64,000 bases of DNA from an uncultured Lachnospiraceae bacterium (GCA_934294885.1 CAKRAK010000014.1:1-64000), one strand, 5' to 3'; positions 14,990 through 24,176 are shown, numbered from the stretch's first letter. Program-made: numbers and translations. Notes: generated by a model from the letters alone, not told the origin.

Positions 14990-17091
14990 ACGAACAGGAA
15001 TACATGAATCAAATAAAAAAGCAGACAGAAAATGTGAAGATTCCGGAGAGCATTTCTCCTGAAAACATGAAAAAAATGCTGGAGGAAAATGCCGGAGCGA
15101 ACACACAAACCAATACCACTATAAGAAAGCAAAGACATTGGGCAAAATATACGGTAGCTGCATGTGTTGCTCTCCTTGTTGTAGGGGGAACCGGTTTTTC
15201 ATTCCTTAAGCTACAGCACAAATCAAGCTCTGCTGATAATGACGTATATACCGACGAGCTTGGCGCGGAGTCAGCCCCGGAGGATTCTAAAGATACGGCA
15301 TATGAGACAGCCTGGAACACACCGGGCAGCTACGACGATTATTATGACACAATCAAAGCATCCATGGACGAATATTATGACAGCTTCGCAGAGGTTGAGA
15401 CTTCTGATATTGCATCATACGATGCAAAGGAAGCTGCCATGCCGGAGGCTGCAGCAGATAGCCTGCAGATGGCAGACTATGGTGCTGCAATGGCATCGGA
15501 GGATCGTACAGATTACTCTACAACTAACACTCAGGAAGAGAACATCGACGAGGGAGATATCATCAAAACAGACGGAACCTACATTTACAAGGTTACAAAA
15601 GTAAATAACGGCTCCAAGTTAACAAACAGTCTTTCTATTATTCATACGGATAACGGAAAGATGAAATTGGAAAGTACCATTGATTTGGATAATTGTCTGG
15701 AGCAAAAGGATGATGCCTATGTCTATTTCAGTGAGTTTTATCTTTATAAAAACAACCTGATTTTATTATTTACAAGTGACTATGATAAGACAGAAACCAA
15801 AATTGTTATCTACGATATCAAGGATAAATCCAATCCAACCCGGAAGAAAATCCTGTCACAGTCCGGTAATTATAACAGCTCCAGAATCAGCAACGGAGTG
15901 CTTTATACAATCAGTAATTTTTCAGGTGCGGATTTTACCACAAAGGAACCATATTCCAACTACATCCCATCTGTAAACGGAGATTTAATTGACTGTGGTC
16001 AAATTATCTATCCGGATGATGTATTTGTCCAGTCCACTTATGTAGTGACGGGAACAGATATTGATTCCTGCGAAACGACTGATCAGGCTGCCGTTCCTAC
16101 AAGCGGCGGAAATGTCTACATGAGTGACAAGGCCATTTATCTATACGGACCAAAATCCCGTGAGACCAATAAGACAGAATTCCTCCGGATTGCATATCAG
16201 GACGGTAAATTAACACCGGGAGGAAGTGCTGTTGTTTCCGGTCATTTATATGACAGCTTTGCAGTCAGCGAATATAACGGATATCTTCGGATTATTACAA
16301 CCATTTCTCCAAACAGCATCAGCCTGTTCAGAGAGGATGACATCCTTTACACTAAGGAAGCAGCGGTCGACACGGCTACAGAGGATGATACCGAAGAGCC
16401 TACCGAATCTATTAATGTGCTTTACATTCTGAACAAAAACATGGAGCCGGTAAGTAAATTGTCCGGAATTGCTCCCGGAGAGGATGTAAAGGCAGTTCGA
16501 TTTATGGGGGACATGGGCTATCTTGTAACCTACGAAAATACCGACCCCCTGTTTGCCATCGATCTGTCGGATCCCGAAAATCCTAAGATAAAAGGAAAGC
16601 TTACCGTTCCAGGATTTTCCAACTATTTACATTTATACGAGGATGGATTATTACTTGGATTAGGAGAAGAATACACACCACAGGATCAGACCTATGTCGG
16701 ATTAAAAATGACGATGTTTGACATTAGCAACCCGGTTGATATCAAAGCCGAGAACCAATTAATCATAGAAAATGCGTACTACTCTTCCGCACAAAATAAT
16801 CATAAAGCATTAATGATTGATACAGAAAAGAATCTATTCGGTTTCTTTTATCAGGAACAGATAGAGGGAAATGATTACAGCTACACAACGAATAATTACT
16901 ATGTAACCTACAGCTATGACAAGGAGAATGGATTTACAGAAACCGGTCGTTATAAGGTTGACATGGAATCCTATGAGGTAGATGAGATACGAGGTGTGTA
17001 CATTGGAGACTATCTCTATATTTCCACCTGTGATACAACAACCAGTTACCAGTTAAATACCTCAACCCAAATTGCAAAGCTTAATTATTAG
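14986..17091 (+). CDS. Membrane-anchored beta-propeller protein, probable anti-sigma factor
   Basis: The 701-residue protein has a cytoplasmic N-terminus (1-53), one transmembrane helix (about 54-75, TVAACVALLVVGGTGFSFL) and a large extracellular domain of the Beta_propel (PF09826) kind. The start of that domain is marked by EENIDEGDIIKTDGTYIYKV, typical of the family. Before it lies an acidic, Tyr/Ala-rich linker (about 80-180). Since it is coupled to an ECF sigma gene by a 4-base overlap, the short cytoplasmic arm likely holds the sigma factor while the propeller senses something outside the cell. No zinc-binding anti-sigma motif (HxxxCxxC) is present, so the binding mode is unknown. Single transcript with the sigma gene, ending at the terminator at 17117. 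Confidence 0.85.
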   Translation: MNEQEYMNQIKKQTENVKIPESISPENMKKMLEENAGANTQTNTTIRKQRHWAKYTVAACVALLVVGGTGFSFLKLQHKSSSADNDVYTDELGAESAPEDSKDTAYETAWNTPGSYDDYYDTIKASMDEYYDSFAEVETSDIASYDAKEAAMPEAAADSLQMADYGAAMASEDRTDYSTTNTQEENIDEGDIIKTDGTYIYKVTKVNNGSKLTNSLSIIHTDNGKMKLESTIDLDNCLEQKDDAYVYFSEFYLYKNNLILLFTSDYDKTETKIVIYDIKDKSNPTRKKILSQSGNYNSSRISNGVLYTISNFSGADFTTKEPYSNYIPSVNGDLIDCGQIIYPDDVFVQSTYVVTGTDIDSCETTDQAAVPTSGGNVYMSDKAIYLYGPKSRETNKTEFLRIAYQDGKLTPGGSAVVSGHLYDSFAVSEYNGYLRIITTISPNSISLFREDDILYTKEAAVDTATEDDTEEPTESINVLYILNKNMEPVSKLSGIAPGEDVKAVRFMGDMGYLVTYENTDPLFAIDLSDPENPKIKGKLTVPGFSNYLHLYEDGLLLGLGEEYTPQDQTYVGLKMTMFDISNPVDIKAENQLIIENAYYSSAQNNHKALMIDTEKNLFGFFYQEQIEGNDYSYTTNNYYVTYSYDKENGFTETGRYKVDMESYEVDEIRGVYIGDYLYISTCDTTTSYQLNTSTQIAKLNY

Positions 17092-17116
17092 TACCATCTT
17101 CACAGACCAAGGATAA

Positions 17117-17157
17117 AAGGCGTTCACAAACCAAGCAAACTTGTGAACGCCTTTTCT
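17117..17157. terminator. Bidirectional terminator between beta-propeller and kinase genes
   Basis: Stem AAGGCGTTCACAA (17117-17129) / TTGTGAACGCCTT (17141-17153), 13 perfect pairs, with T-rich tails on both strands. Confidence 0.85.
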
Positions 17158-18461
17158 TAATTCTCTCCTATAGGGGTAATTGCTGCAAATACCAGACTCT
17201 CTTCCTCCAGCCAGTGCATTTCCATGCCATTATATTTTTTAATAATCTGATTTGTAGAAGAAAATCTCTGTCGGATGTACAGTTCCGATCCGATATAATT
17301 CAAAATCCTCTGACGATAATATTCCCGCGGATTATGGTAACCAATCTCTAACTGACATAACCGCATCTTTCCACGGCTTCGAATACTCAATCGACACCAT
17401 TGCTTATGCTTAACACTGGTCATTGCATATTCGAACATATCCTCCAATATATTCATAATTTCAACCGTTTGTTCCGAATCCAACTCTATGGGCTCCAGTA
17501 CCGTTTCCAATAATACATTTTCTTCTTTTAACCGGTCATAATACTGTTCCAGCATGGTATCAATATACAGATTCCCACAAAGGGAAAGGTCAAAAAATCC
17601 GGAATTCCTGTTTTCCAATTCTTCAATATAATTGTGCATCTGCTCGCTGGTAACAAATGGTGCCGCATCCTTTAACGCCTGCATATGACGGCTTATTTCA
17701 TGGCGGAAGGTTTTCATATCCTGATTATCGGATACTAATTTTTCGTATTTGTGCTCCAATAACGATAATTCCCGCTGCATGGCATGCTTTTCCTGCTCCA
17801 ACATCTTTCCCTTCATCCGTAAAATAACAGGCATTGAGATAAAGAACATTACCAAAACCAACAATATACGAAAATCCATCTGCCCAAAGGGGTAAATTTT
17901 GGCGACGATTCTCTTCTCATATTCCCACATTCCTGCAGCAATCAGGAAAACAATACAATAATGGTATATTACCTTATATTGTTCTGTAAACTTCAAAACC
18001 CGGATTCCAATAGGGCGAAGCAGGCATGCTGTAATAATCGTTATAATATATACAAATATAAAATCATGAAATCGAGCATTTTTCATCTCCACATCCGAAT
18101 ATATATAATAAAAATCCGGTTCCAGCAACGCAACAGCCGATTGAACGACACCATTAATAATCTGCCACAGTCCCCAGAGCACAACAAAATTCTTGCAGGT
18201 ATCTCCTAATGCAAACATATATAGCGTAGCTACTATATAACCAAGCTCCCATACCAGGGCGAAGAGAAGCTTCATGTGAATGGGAAGATACAACGAGCCG
18301 CTAAGCACACCAAATGCCCAAAAGCACGTAATAAGGATGTGCCATCGAATCTGTCTTCCGTTCATATTAAGGGGTAATACGAGATAGAAAAGCAACAGAT
18401 ATGTTAGAATAATCGTGACAACATAATATAAGATTTTAAAGGAAAAATATGTCGTTATCAT
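17157..18461 (-). CDS. AgrC-like sensor kinase with degenerate ATPase domain
   Basis: The 434-residue protein has six to seven hydrophobic segments in its first 215 residues, a coiled region (about 218-250), an H-box FRHEISRHMQAL with His at about 254, and a GHKL-like C-terminal domain (from about 330). This is the architecture of AgrC/GHKL quorum-sensing kinases. However, the N-box region reads MNILEDMFEYAM, lacking the usual DNAxEA asparagine, and there is no DxGxG or GxGL glycine box before the end. It may therefore be a pseudokinase or work only as a partner. No response regulator is adjacent. Its start overlaps the upstream 66-residue frame by 4 bases. Confidence 0.75.
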   Translation of the reverse strand: MITTYFSFKILYYVVTIILTYLLLFYLVLPLNMNGRQIRWHILITCFWAFGVLSGSLYLPIHMKLLFALVWELGYIVATLYMFALGDTCKNFVVLWGLWQIINGVVQSAVALLEPDFYYIYSDVEMKNARFHDFIFVYIITIITACLLRPIGIRVLKFTEQYKVIYHYCIVFLIAAGMWEYEKRIVAKIYPFGQMDFRILLVLVMFFISMPVILRMKGKMLEQEKHAMQRELSLLEHKYEKLVSDNQDMKTFRHEISRHMQALKDAAPFVTSEQMHNYIEELENRNSGFFDLSLCGNLYIDTMLEQYYDRLKEENVLLETVLEPIELDSEQTVEIMNILEDMFEYAMTSVKHKQWCRLSIRSRGKMRLCQLEIGYHNPREYYRQRILNYIGSELYIRQRFSSTNQIIKKYNGMEMHWLEEESLVFAAITPIGEN

Positions 18462-18658
18462 TTTATCTGATACCGTTCCATTAATTCCTTAATATACGCT
18501 TCCGTCTGCATTCGGATCTTGTCATCTTTACTTAACTCTGCCAACGTGCAAACACACTCATCAATGGCTTCATTTTTCTCTGCCAACATACGAATCTCCT
18601 CCCATGTACCGGCTTTAAAATCTCTTTGCGAAACGCCTATTCCTTTGTAAGCGTGCAA
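18458..18658 (-). pseudogene. C-terminal remnant resembling Rpn/PD-(D/E)XK transposase-nuclease
   Basis: A 66-residue frame with TWEEIRMLAEKNEAIDECVC and ELSKDDKIRMQTEAYIKELM resembles the C-terminal tail of Rpn-family (recombination-promoting nuclease) proteins of Lachnospiraceae, where a similar MLAEKNEAI...L(S/T)xDEKIRxQ(C/A)EA pattern ends the protein. The catalytic PD-(D/E)XK domain is missing: the frame's first residues (MHAYKGIGVSQR) are made from the left arm of palindromic element copy B, and the TTG start has no good ribosome binding site. It is probably a relic, although its 4-base overlap with the kinase gene could keep it translated. Confidence 0.5.
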
Positions 18659-18829
18659 AATTTAATCATATATATCACAGGCACGCTGGCGCTTCATCCG
18701 CACACAGCGGTACTAAACTCGGGATACGCTAACGCTTTCCCTCGTTAAGTGCCGGTGTGCTACAAGAGCCTGCTTATATATATGATTAAATTTTGCACAA
18801 ACCCGTACAGCTTACCGGGCGTTTCGCAA
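18626..18829. repeat. Large palindromic element, copy B
   Basis: A 204-base element with the same build as copy A at 14228. Outer arms TTGCGAAACGCC (18626) and GGCGTTTCGCAA (ending 18829), then inner arms GTGCAAAATTTAATCATATA, then a 98-base core (18678-18775) with GCGGTACTAAACTCGGGA, TCCCTCGTTAAGTGCCG and GAGCCTGCTT. Stem bases change in pairs relative to copy A. The left arm forms the 5' end of the Rpn-like remnant. The remaining gap (18830-19054) is AT-rich with no gene seen. Confidence 0.8.
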
Positions 18830-19054
18830 TTACCTCTAAAAATTTTAATTGATACAACTGTATTTTGCAAGAAAATTAGTTTATTTTTATTGTTTTTCAT
18901 TTATTCACTCATAAAAATATTCGCTGGCATTTTTCTTTATTCTCTTTCCTTATACAGTTATAATCCAAAGAACTGGCATGCATTCTTATAAGATAAGTTA
19001 ATCACATGATGAACAGAGGTTCCACGAATTTGGGCGATTCGTTGGGCAAATTCC

Positions 19055-20125
19055 TTACCTCTTTTTAAAAACTCTAATCATAAGACCGGCTTGTATAAAA
19101 AATGTGCTGCCGGAAACGAGGGGGAGGGACGTTGTAGGAAATAAGCCAAAATCCGCCAACAATGTCGTCACAAAGGTTACCGCTAACAACATATAAACTC
19201 CTACCATTATATCATACCGTTTTTCGGATAAAAACTTTCTACTATATATCAACAAAAATGTCACGGTGAGAAATGCAACGATACAGAGAATAACCGGCAC
19301 AATACCAAGCTCCGTATACATCGTCACAAAGGGATGCCGCGAATAAAAATCAAACTGTTCCCCCGGCACATACAGGGTATGACCTTGCAAAAGAAGGCGT
19401 TCCCATCCCATCGTACTGTCTTCCGGATACAGCCATGCATTTAGCCGGGCAGTTTTTCCAACCCCTAAAATGACGGCAAACAGAATGATCAGACTCAATG
19501 CAAGATAAAAGAGGACATTTCTTATTTTTTGATTCCTTACAGACCTAAGAAAAGATACACAATACGTCAATGCAAGGGAAACAGAGTAAATCAATCCAAC
19601 ATAAAAGGAAGCTGTCAGATAATACAAAAGTAACCCATTGAAAAGAAGCATCAAAAGATTAAAGCATACCAACGATACATTGTTTTCTATCCAGCTAACA
19701 GAACCGATTATGATAACTAATGCGATGAGCGAAGCCGCAAATGAAAACAGATATCCAAAATTCGCAGAAAGAAGCTTGCAAACTACTACCCCTGAAAATC
19801 CACATATTACATACAGGGTAAGAAGAACGGAAAATCCATTCTCCCTTGCAGGGACATCCCTTGAATAAGGCGGCATTTCCTTAACCCAGGCATAAATCCG
19901 TTCAAACGGAAATATCATAATCGCTCCAATGCTGATTACTGCGGTTAAAATGGCAGAAAGGATATGGTGAGGGATATCATAAGAAATAATCGTTGATTTC
20001 TGCCAAAAATCTAACAGATAGATAGTTATGTAGGACAGTACTATTCCGAGTGTGATTATTGTTGTTTTCCCCTTCTGTTCCTGAATGATTTCCTTTTTTA
20101 CTTCTGTTTGTTTTAGGTTTTTCAT
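19055..20125 (-). CDS. Divergent SEDS-family (FtsW/RodA/SpoVE-like) membrane protein
   Basis: The 356-residue protein has about ten hydrophobic segments. The C-terminal third resembles the SEDS glycosyltransferase family: HPFVTMYTELGIVPVI matches the extracellular HxDFIFxxxxEELGxxG region, and ADFGLFPTTSLPLVSGSTFF matches the conserved GLLPxTGxPLPFxSxGGS segment. The N-terminal half matches less clearly and the protein is shorter than typical SEDS enzymes (about 380-430). SEDS proteins polymerise peptidoglycan with a class B PBP; none is encoded here, and the loss of the usual GG suggests altered activity. It may be a sporulation- or stress-related variant. Gene neighbours give no further clue. 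Confidence 0.55.
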   Translation of the reverse strand: MKNLKQTEVKKEIIQEQKGKTTIITLGIVLSYITIYLLDFWQKSTIISYDIPHHILSAILTAVISIGAIMIFPFERIYAWVKEMPPYSRDVPARENGFSVLLTLYVICGFSGVVVCKLLSANFGYLFSFAASLIALVIIIGSVSWIENNVSLVCFNLLMLLFNGLLLYYLTASFYVGLIYSVSLALTYCVSFLRSVRNQKIRNVLFYLALSLIILFAVILGVGKTARLNAWLYPEDSTMGWERLLLQGHTLYVPGEQFDFYSRHPFVTMYTELGIVPVILCIVAFLTVTFLLIYSRKFLSEKRYDIMVGVYMLLAVTFVTTLLADFGLFPTTSLPLVSGSTFFIQAGLMIRVFKKR

Positions 20126-20345
20126 TTGTTATCTTTTGCAACAGACTGCATGATATCAAAGGTATTGTAATAATAAAATTTATTATCTCTTCAACATGTC
20201 ATACAATCCACTACTTGCTCCTTTCTTAAAATGGCTTTATGATATAAACAATTTCCTCTGACATAACAATATACCAAATAAAATCCCCTCAAAATCCAAT
20301 CGTGCAAAACTGGCATTAAATCGTGCATAATTTGTCGAAAAAGGG

Positions 20346-20385
20346 CAAAAAAATTCCACAAACAGCTCATAACCATTTGTGGAAT
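20346..20385 (-). terminator. Terminator of the DUF362 gene
   Basis: Perfect 10-bp stem ATTCCACAAA (20353-20362) / TTTGTGGAAT (20376-20385), followed on the minus strand by a run of seven T. Bases 20126-20345 between it and the SEDS-like gene hold no gene that I can support. Confidence 0.8.
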
Positions 20386-20437
20386 CTCATTATTGTATAT
20401 ATTCTCTTATTTTGCCTGACACGTATCAAGCATATTC

Positions 20438-21559
20438 TTAAATCGTAATCATCTCATACGCCCTTGTTCCAATACCCAGCTTTTCTGCATGAGCAAGACA
20501 AGACTCCCATTCCGTATCCGGATGGGTCATGTGGAAATGATCTTCGTGGTGCTCATGGTCGTGCTCCTTTTCCATGTTGTCAAATAAAACACTTCCATGA
20601 TTTACAGGCATCTTGTTGCAAAGATCCGCACATGCCTGATCAAGGGCAACCGGGTCAAAGGAAGCCACCATTCCCACATTGGGAATAATTGGGATATCAT
20701 TCTCTGGGTGGCAGTCGCAATTCGGTGACACATCACAAATCAAAGAAATGTGAAAGCATGGTCTGTCCTTACAAACCGCCAATGTATATTCTGCCATTTT
20801 ATAATTTAACATTTTAACAGAATCAGTGAAATCTGCTGCAATGGCATCCTTCGGACATACCGCAAGACATCTTCCACAGCCCACACATTTTTCATGGTCG
20901 ATGGTTGCCTTTCCATCCTTTATTACCGGGGCTTCATGAGCACAAATCCGGTAACATGCACCACAACCGACACAGGCTTCACAATTTACACTTGGCTTTC
21001 CATCACAGTGCTGTTCCATCTTTCCCGCACGGGAACCGCAACCCATACCGATATTCTTGATTGTGCCGCCAAAGCCTGCCATTTCATGACCTTTAAAATG
21101 CGTCAATGAAATGAAGATATCCGCATCCATGATTGCCTGACCAATCTTTGCTTCTTTTACATACTCTCCGTCAATGGGAACGATTGCTTCATCTGTTCCC
21201 TTCAAGCCGTCGCCGATAATGACGTGACATCCGGTCTGCAAAGGAGAGAATCCGTTTACATAGGCAGTATCCAAATGGTCTAATGCATTCTTTCTGCTTC
21301 CGACATACAGTGTATTACAGTCTGTAAGAAATGGTTTTCCTCCCAGCTCTTTTACATAATCAGCAACAACCTTTGCATAATTCGGTCTTAAAAATGCCAG
21401 ATTTCCATACTCACCAAAATGAATCTTGATTGCTGCATATTTTTCATTAAAATCGATATTTTCAAAGCCAGCCTTCTTCATCAACCGATGCAGCTTCTGT
21501 AATAAATTTTCCGAACCGCTGGTCTTAAATGTTGTAAAATATACCTTTGATTGTTCCAT
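20438..21559 (-). CDS. DUF362 protein with two [4Fe-4S] ferredoxin motifs
   Basis: The 373-residue protein has an N-terminal DUF362 domain (about 5-185, AAIKIHFGEYGNLAF, HFKGHEMAGFGGTIKNIGMG) and two ferredoxin clusters, CEACVGCGACYRIC and CVGCGRCLAVC (about 192-240). Near the C-terminus is a His-rich stretch (EKEHDHEHHEDHFHMTH, about 330-346) that could bind metal. Such proteins are common in Clostridia and presumed to be redox proteins; no reaction is established. Start: ATG at 21559 with GGAGGATGG upstream, replacing a longer frame that begins 12 codons earlier without a site. Transcribed alone. Confidence 0.88.
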   Translation of the reverse strand: MEQSKVYFTTFKTSGSENLLQKLHRLMKKAGFENIDFNEKYAAIKIHFGEYGNLAFLRPNYAKVVADYVKELGGKPFLTDCNTLYVGSRKNALDHLDTAYVNGFSPLQTGCHVIIGDGLKGTDEAIVPIDGEYVKEAKIGQAIMDADIFISLTHFKGHEMAGFGGTIKNIGMGCGSRAGKMEQHCDGKPSVNCEACVGCGACYRICAHEAPVIKDGKATIDHEKCVGCGRCLAVCPKDAIAADFTDSVKMLNYKMAEYTLAVCKDRPCFHISLICDVSPNCDCHPENDIPIIPNVGMVASFDPVALDQACADLCNKMPVNHGSVLFDNMEKEHDHEHHEDHFHMTHPDTEWESCLAHAEKLGIGTRAYEMITI

Positions 21560-21644
21560 ATGCCATCCTCCGTCAATTATGATATTATTTATCATTTTAT
21601 CTTAGAAAAAATAACAAGTCAATAAATCGGCCCCCAACTACACT

Positions 21645-23033
21645 CTAATTTTTGTACTCCTGCCGACGGAATTCCCGAATAATCATAATTGCGGTTACCA
21701 CAAATGCCAGCCCATCTGCAATCGGTCCTGCATACATAATTCCATCAATCCCCATAAAGAGCGGCAAAATGATAATTAACGGAAGCAGGAATATAATCTG
21801 TCTGGTAAGAGACAAAAAGGTTCCCCGTTTCGGCTTTCCGATGGAAGTAAAAAAATTAGAACTGATTGGCTGCAGGAAGTTTACAAAAGTAAAAAACAAA
21901 AATATATGAAAATAATTTGTTGCAAACTGATAATATTCCGGAGAGCCCTCTCCGAAAATTCCGATTAACTGCTTGGCACAGATCTGGAACATTAAAAATG
22001 CAACCACCGCAATGGCAGCACCACAGCCGACCGCCTTACCGTAAGCCTCTTTCACACGATGATATTTCTTTGCACCGTAATTAAAGCTTGTAATAGGCTG
22101 TAATCCCTGAGAAATACCGATTACAAAAGACATAAACAACATATTTACCTTATTGATCACACCGGAACAGGCAATGGGAATCTCTTCTCCGTAATGGGAA
22201 AGGGCACCATAATATTTTAAAGAATTGTTCATTACAATCTGTACTACCATCATGGCTAACTGATTACTGCATGGTGCCATACCAAGAGACATAATCCGCC
22301 TGATGAGCTTTCCGTCTAACATCAGATGTTCTCTTTGGACGACTGTGCTTTTGCAGTGTGCCAGAAAATATACTGCTAACATGGCAGAAACAAACTGTCC
22401 AATAACGGTTGCAATCGCCGCACCTGACATTCCCCAGTCAAACCCAAACACAAACAATGCATCCAGTACTGTATTGATCACTGCTCCTGTCAGATTACAC
22501 ACCATGGTCATCTTCGGTCTGCCGTCCGCACGAACCAGATGTCCCCCTCCGGTTGACAGAATCAACAAGGGAAATCCTATGGCTGTAATTCTTGTATATT
22601 CCTTCGCAAGAGGCAATACCCGTGCCGGGGAGCCAAAAAACTTTAACAACGGAGTCAAAAAGCCCTCTGTTACAAGACAAAGCGCAAGACCGCACAAAAA
22701 CAGCATAACTGCCGCATTTCCCATATATTTTGTCGCTAATTTCTTATCTCCCTGCCCCATGGAAATATTAAATGCCGATGAACCGCCAATTCCAAACATC
22801 AGGGCAATTGCCAGACAGGACATGGATAGGGGAAATGCAATATTCGTAGCGGCATTACCCAATTCACCGATTTTCTGTCCGATAAAAAACTGGTCAACAA
22901 TATTATATAAAGAACCTACCAGCATGGAAATAATGCTGGGTATTGCAAAAGAACGCAACAATTGATTCACCCGTTCTACACCTAATGGATTTTCTTTTCT
23001 TAATGCTCCGGTGCTTGATTCCGGATTCTTCAT
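21645..23033 (-). CDS. MATE family multidrug/cation antiporter
   Basis: The 462-residue membrane protein has about twelve hydrophobic helices in two MatE halves; the first includes LRSFAIPSIISMLVGSLYNI and VDQFFIGQKIGELGNAA, the classic MATE opening. These exporters use sodium or proton gradients to expel drugs or metabolites; the substrate is unknown. The ATG at 23033 has AAAGAAG at 9 bases, whereas the ATG at 23042 would touch it. The C-terminus ends soon after the twelfth helix. It is a single gene; the other two MATE proteins in this window are distinct. Confidence 0.92.
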   Translation of the reverse strand: MKNPESSTGALRKENPLGVERVNQLLRSFAIPSIISMLVGSLYNIVDQFFIGQKIGELGNAATNIAFPLSMSCLAIALMFGIGGSSAFNISMGQGDKKLATKYMGNAAVMLFLCGLALCLVTEGFLTPLLKFFGSPARVLPLAKEYTRITAIGFPLLILSTGGGHLVRADGRPKMTMVCNLTGAVINTVLDALFVFGFDWGMSGAAIATVIGQFVSAMLAVYFLAHCKSTVVQREHLMLDGKLIRRIMSLGMAPCSNQLAMMVVQIVMNNSLKYYGALSHYGEEIPIACSGVINKVNMLFMSFVIGISQGLQPITSFNYGAKKYHRVKEAYGKAVGCGAAIAVVAFLMFQICAKQLIGIFGEGSPEYYQFATNYFHIFLFFTFVNFLQPISSNFFTSIGKPKRGTFLSLTRQIIFLLPLIIILPLFMGIDGIMYAGPIADGLAFVVTAIMIIREFRRQEYKN

Positions 23034-23236
23034 ATTTATCATCTTCTTTCTTTAAAACATACAACCTATCATAACAAATTTATATAAAAAAAAGCAATCC
23101 CTTTTTATTGCATCTTTTCTTCTTTTTCTATACAATTATTTTATTAGAAAGCAATGTGAAATACACAAGCTCATGACCCATGCTTCCTATTTTGATTTTA
23201 TTTTTGAATCATCATTTATCATCAAGGAGGATAATA

Positions 23237-24091
23237 ATGAATACAATTGATTTACACGTACATTCAACTGCATCAGACGGTTCCTATACGCCAACAGAGG
23301 TTGTTGGTCTTGCACAAAAGGCAGGCCTTCGTTACTTTGCTCTCACAGACCATGACACAGTAGACGGCGTAGCGGAAGCCATAGCCGCAGCAAAGGACAT
23401 TCCCGAGCTGGATGTGGTTCCCGGTATTGAATTATCCTGCTACTACGAGAAACGGGAAATCCATATTGTGGGATTATTTGTAGACTATCAGGACGAAAAC
23501 TTTCTTTCGGAGCTTGGGAAGCTGAAGGAAACCAGAGAAGAACGGAATGAAAAAATGGTCCAAAGCTTTGTAAATGACAATATCCCTCTTACAATCGAAG
23601 AATTAAGGCACGGAAATCCCAACAGTGTCATAACAAGAGCACATTTTGCAAGAGTTCTTGTAGAAAAAGGAATCTGTAAAAATAAAGAAGAAGCCTTTGA
23701 CAAATATTTGGGAATCGGCTGTAAATATTATCTGCCAAAGCCACAGGTTACTCCGGAACATGTATTACGTCTCATAAAGGATGCCAAGGGTGTTCCGATT
23801 CTGGCACATCCATATTCCTACCGTTTTGAAAGACCTGAGGTTATTAAATTATTGGATACCTTAATTCCACTCGGCTTAAAAGGTATGGAATGTTATTATT
23901 CCACCTACGATATGGGACAGACGCAGGATTTGAGAAGTATTGCATTATCGAAAAATCTTCTGGTATCCGGCGGCTCGGACTTCCATGGCATTATCAAGCC
24001 AACGATTTCCATTGGCAACGGAAGAAATAACCTATGTATACCGGAAACTTTATTAGACGCAATTAAGGGTCAGCTTCCTTCTCCACATTAA
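23237..24091 (+). CDS. PHP-domain phosphoesterase (RNase AM / YciV-like)
   Basis: The 284-residue protein starts IDLHVHSTASDGSYTPTE, the PHP domain metal-binding HxH motif, followed by ALTDHDTVDGV, PGIELSCYY, HIVGLFVD and later LAHPYSY and GGSDFHG, which supply the other metal ligands. Its length and motif spacing fit 3',5'-nucleoside bisphosphate phosphatase / 5'-3' oligonucleotide nucleases of the YciV (RNase AM) family. Start: ATG at 23237 has AAGGAGGAT 6 bases upstream; the longer frame has no site. Single-gene transcript ended by a terminator that overlaps its last codons. Confidence 0.88.
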   Translation: MNTIDLHVHSTASDGSYTPTEVVGLAQKAGLRYFALTDHDTVDGVAEAIAAAKDIPELDVVPGIELSCYYEKREIHIVGLFVDYQDENFLSELGKLKETREERNEKMVQSFVNDNIPLTIEELRHGNPNSVITRAHFARVLVEKGICKNKEEAFDKYLGIGCKYYLPKPQVTPEHVLRLIKDAKGVPILAHPYSYRFERPEVIKLLDTLIPLGLKGMECYYSTYDMGQTQDLRSIALSKNLLVSGGSDFHGIIKPTISIGNGRNNLCIPETLLDAIKGQLPSPH

Positions 24092-24115
24092 TGTGAAGAA
24101 AGGGGCTGACCCTTT
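24065..24115 (+). terminator. Terminator overlapping the end of the PHP gene
   Basis: Long stem AAGGGTCAGC (24065-24074) / GCTGACCCTT (24105-24114) with further internal pairing CCTTCT/AGAAAGG, followed by TTCGTTT. The T tract is short. Confidence 0.65.
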
Positions 24116-24176
24116 CGTTTAAGTTAACCAAAATGCATATCTCATAGCTTTTAAAGTCACGCTGTCATTTTACCAT

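Noticed and set aside
18749..18991. 80-codon hydrophobic open frame overlapping repeat B
   Set aside because: It starts inside the repeat and is made of AT-rich intergenic DNA; there is no start signal.
22303..22965. 220-codon open frame on the plus strand
   Set aside because: It is antisense to the MATE gene at 21645-23033, has no ribosome binding site and no recognisable protein features.
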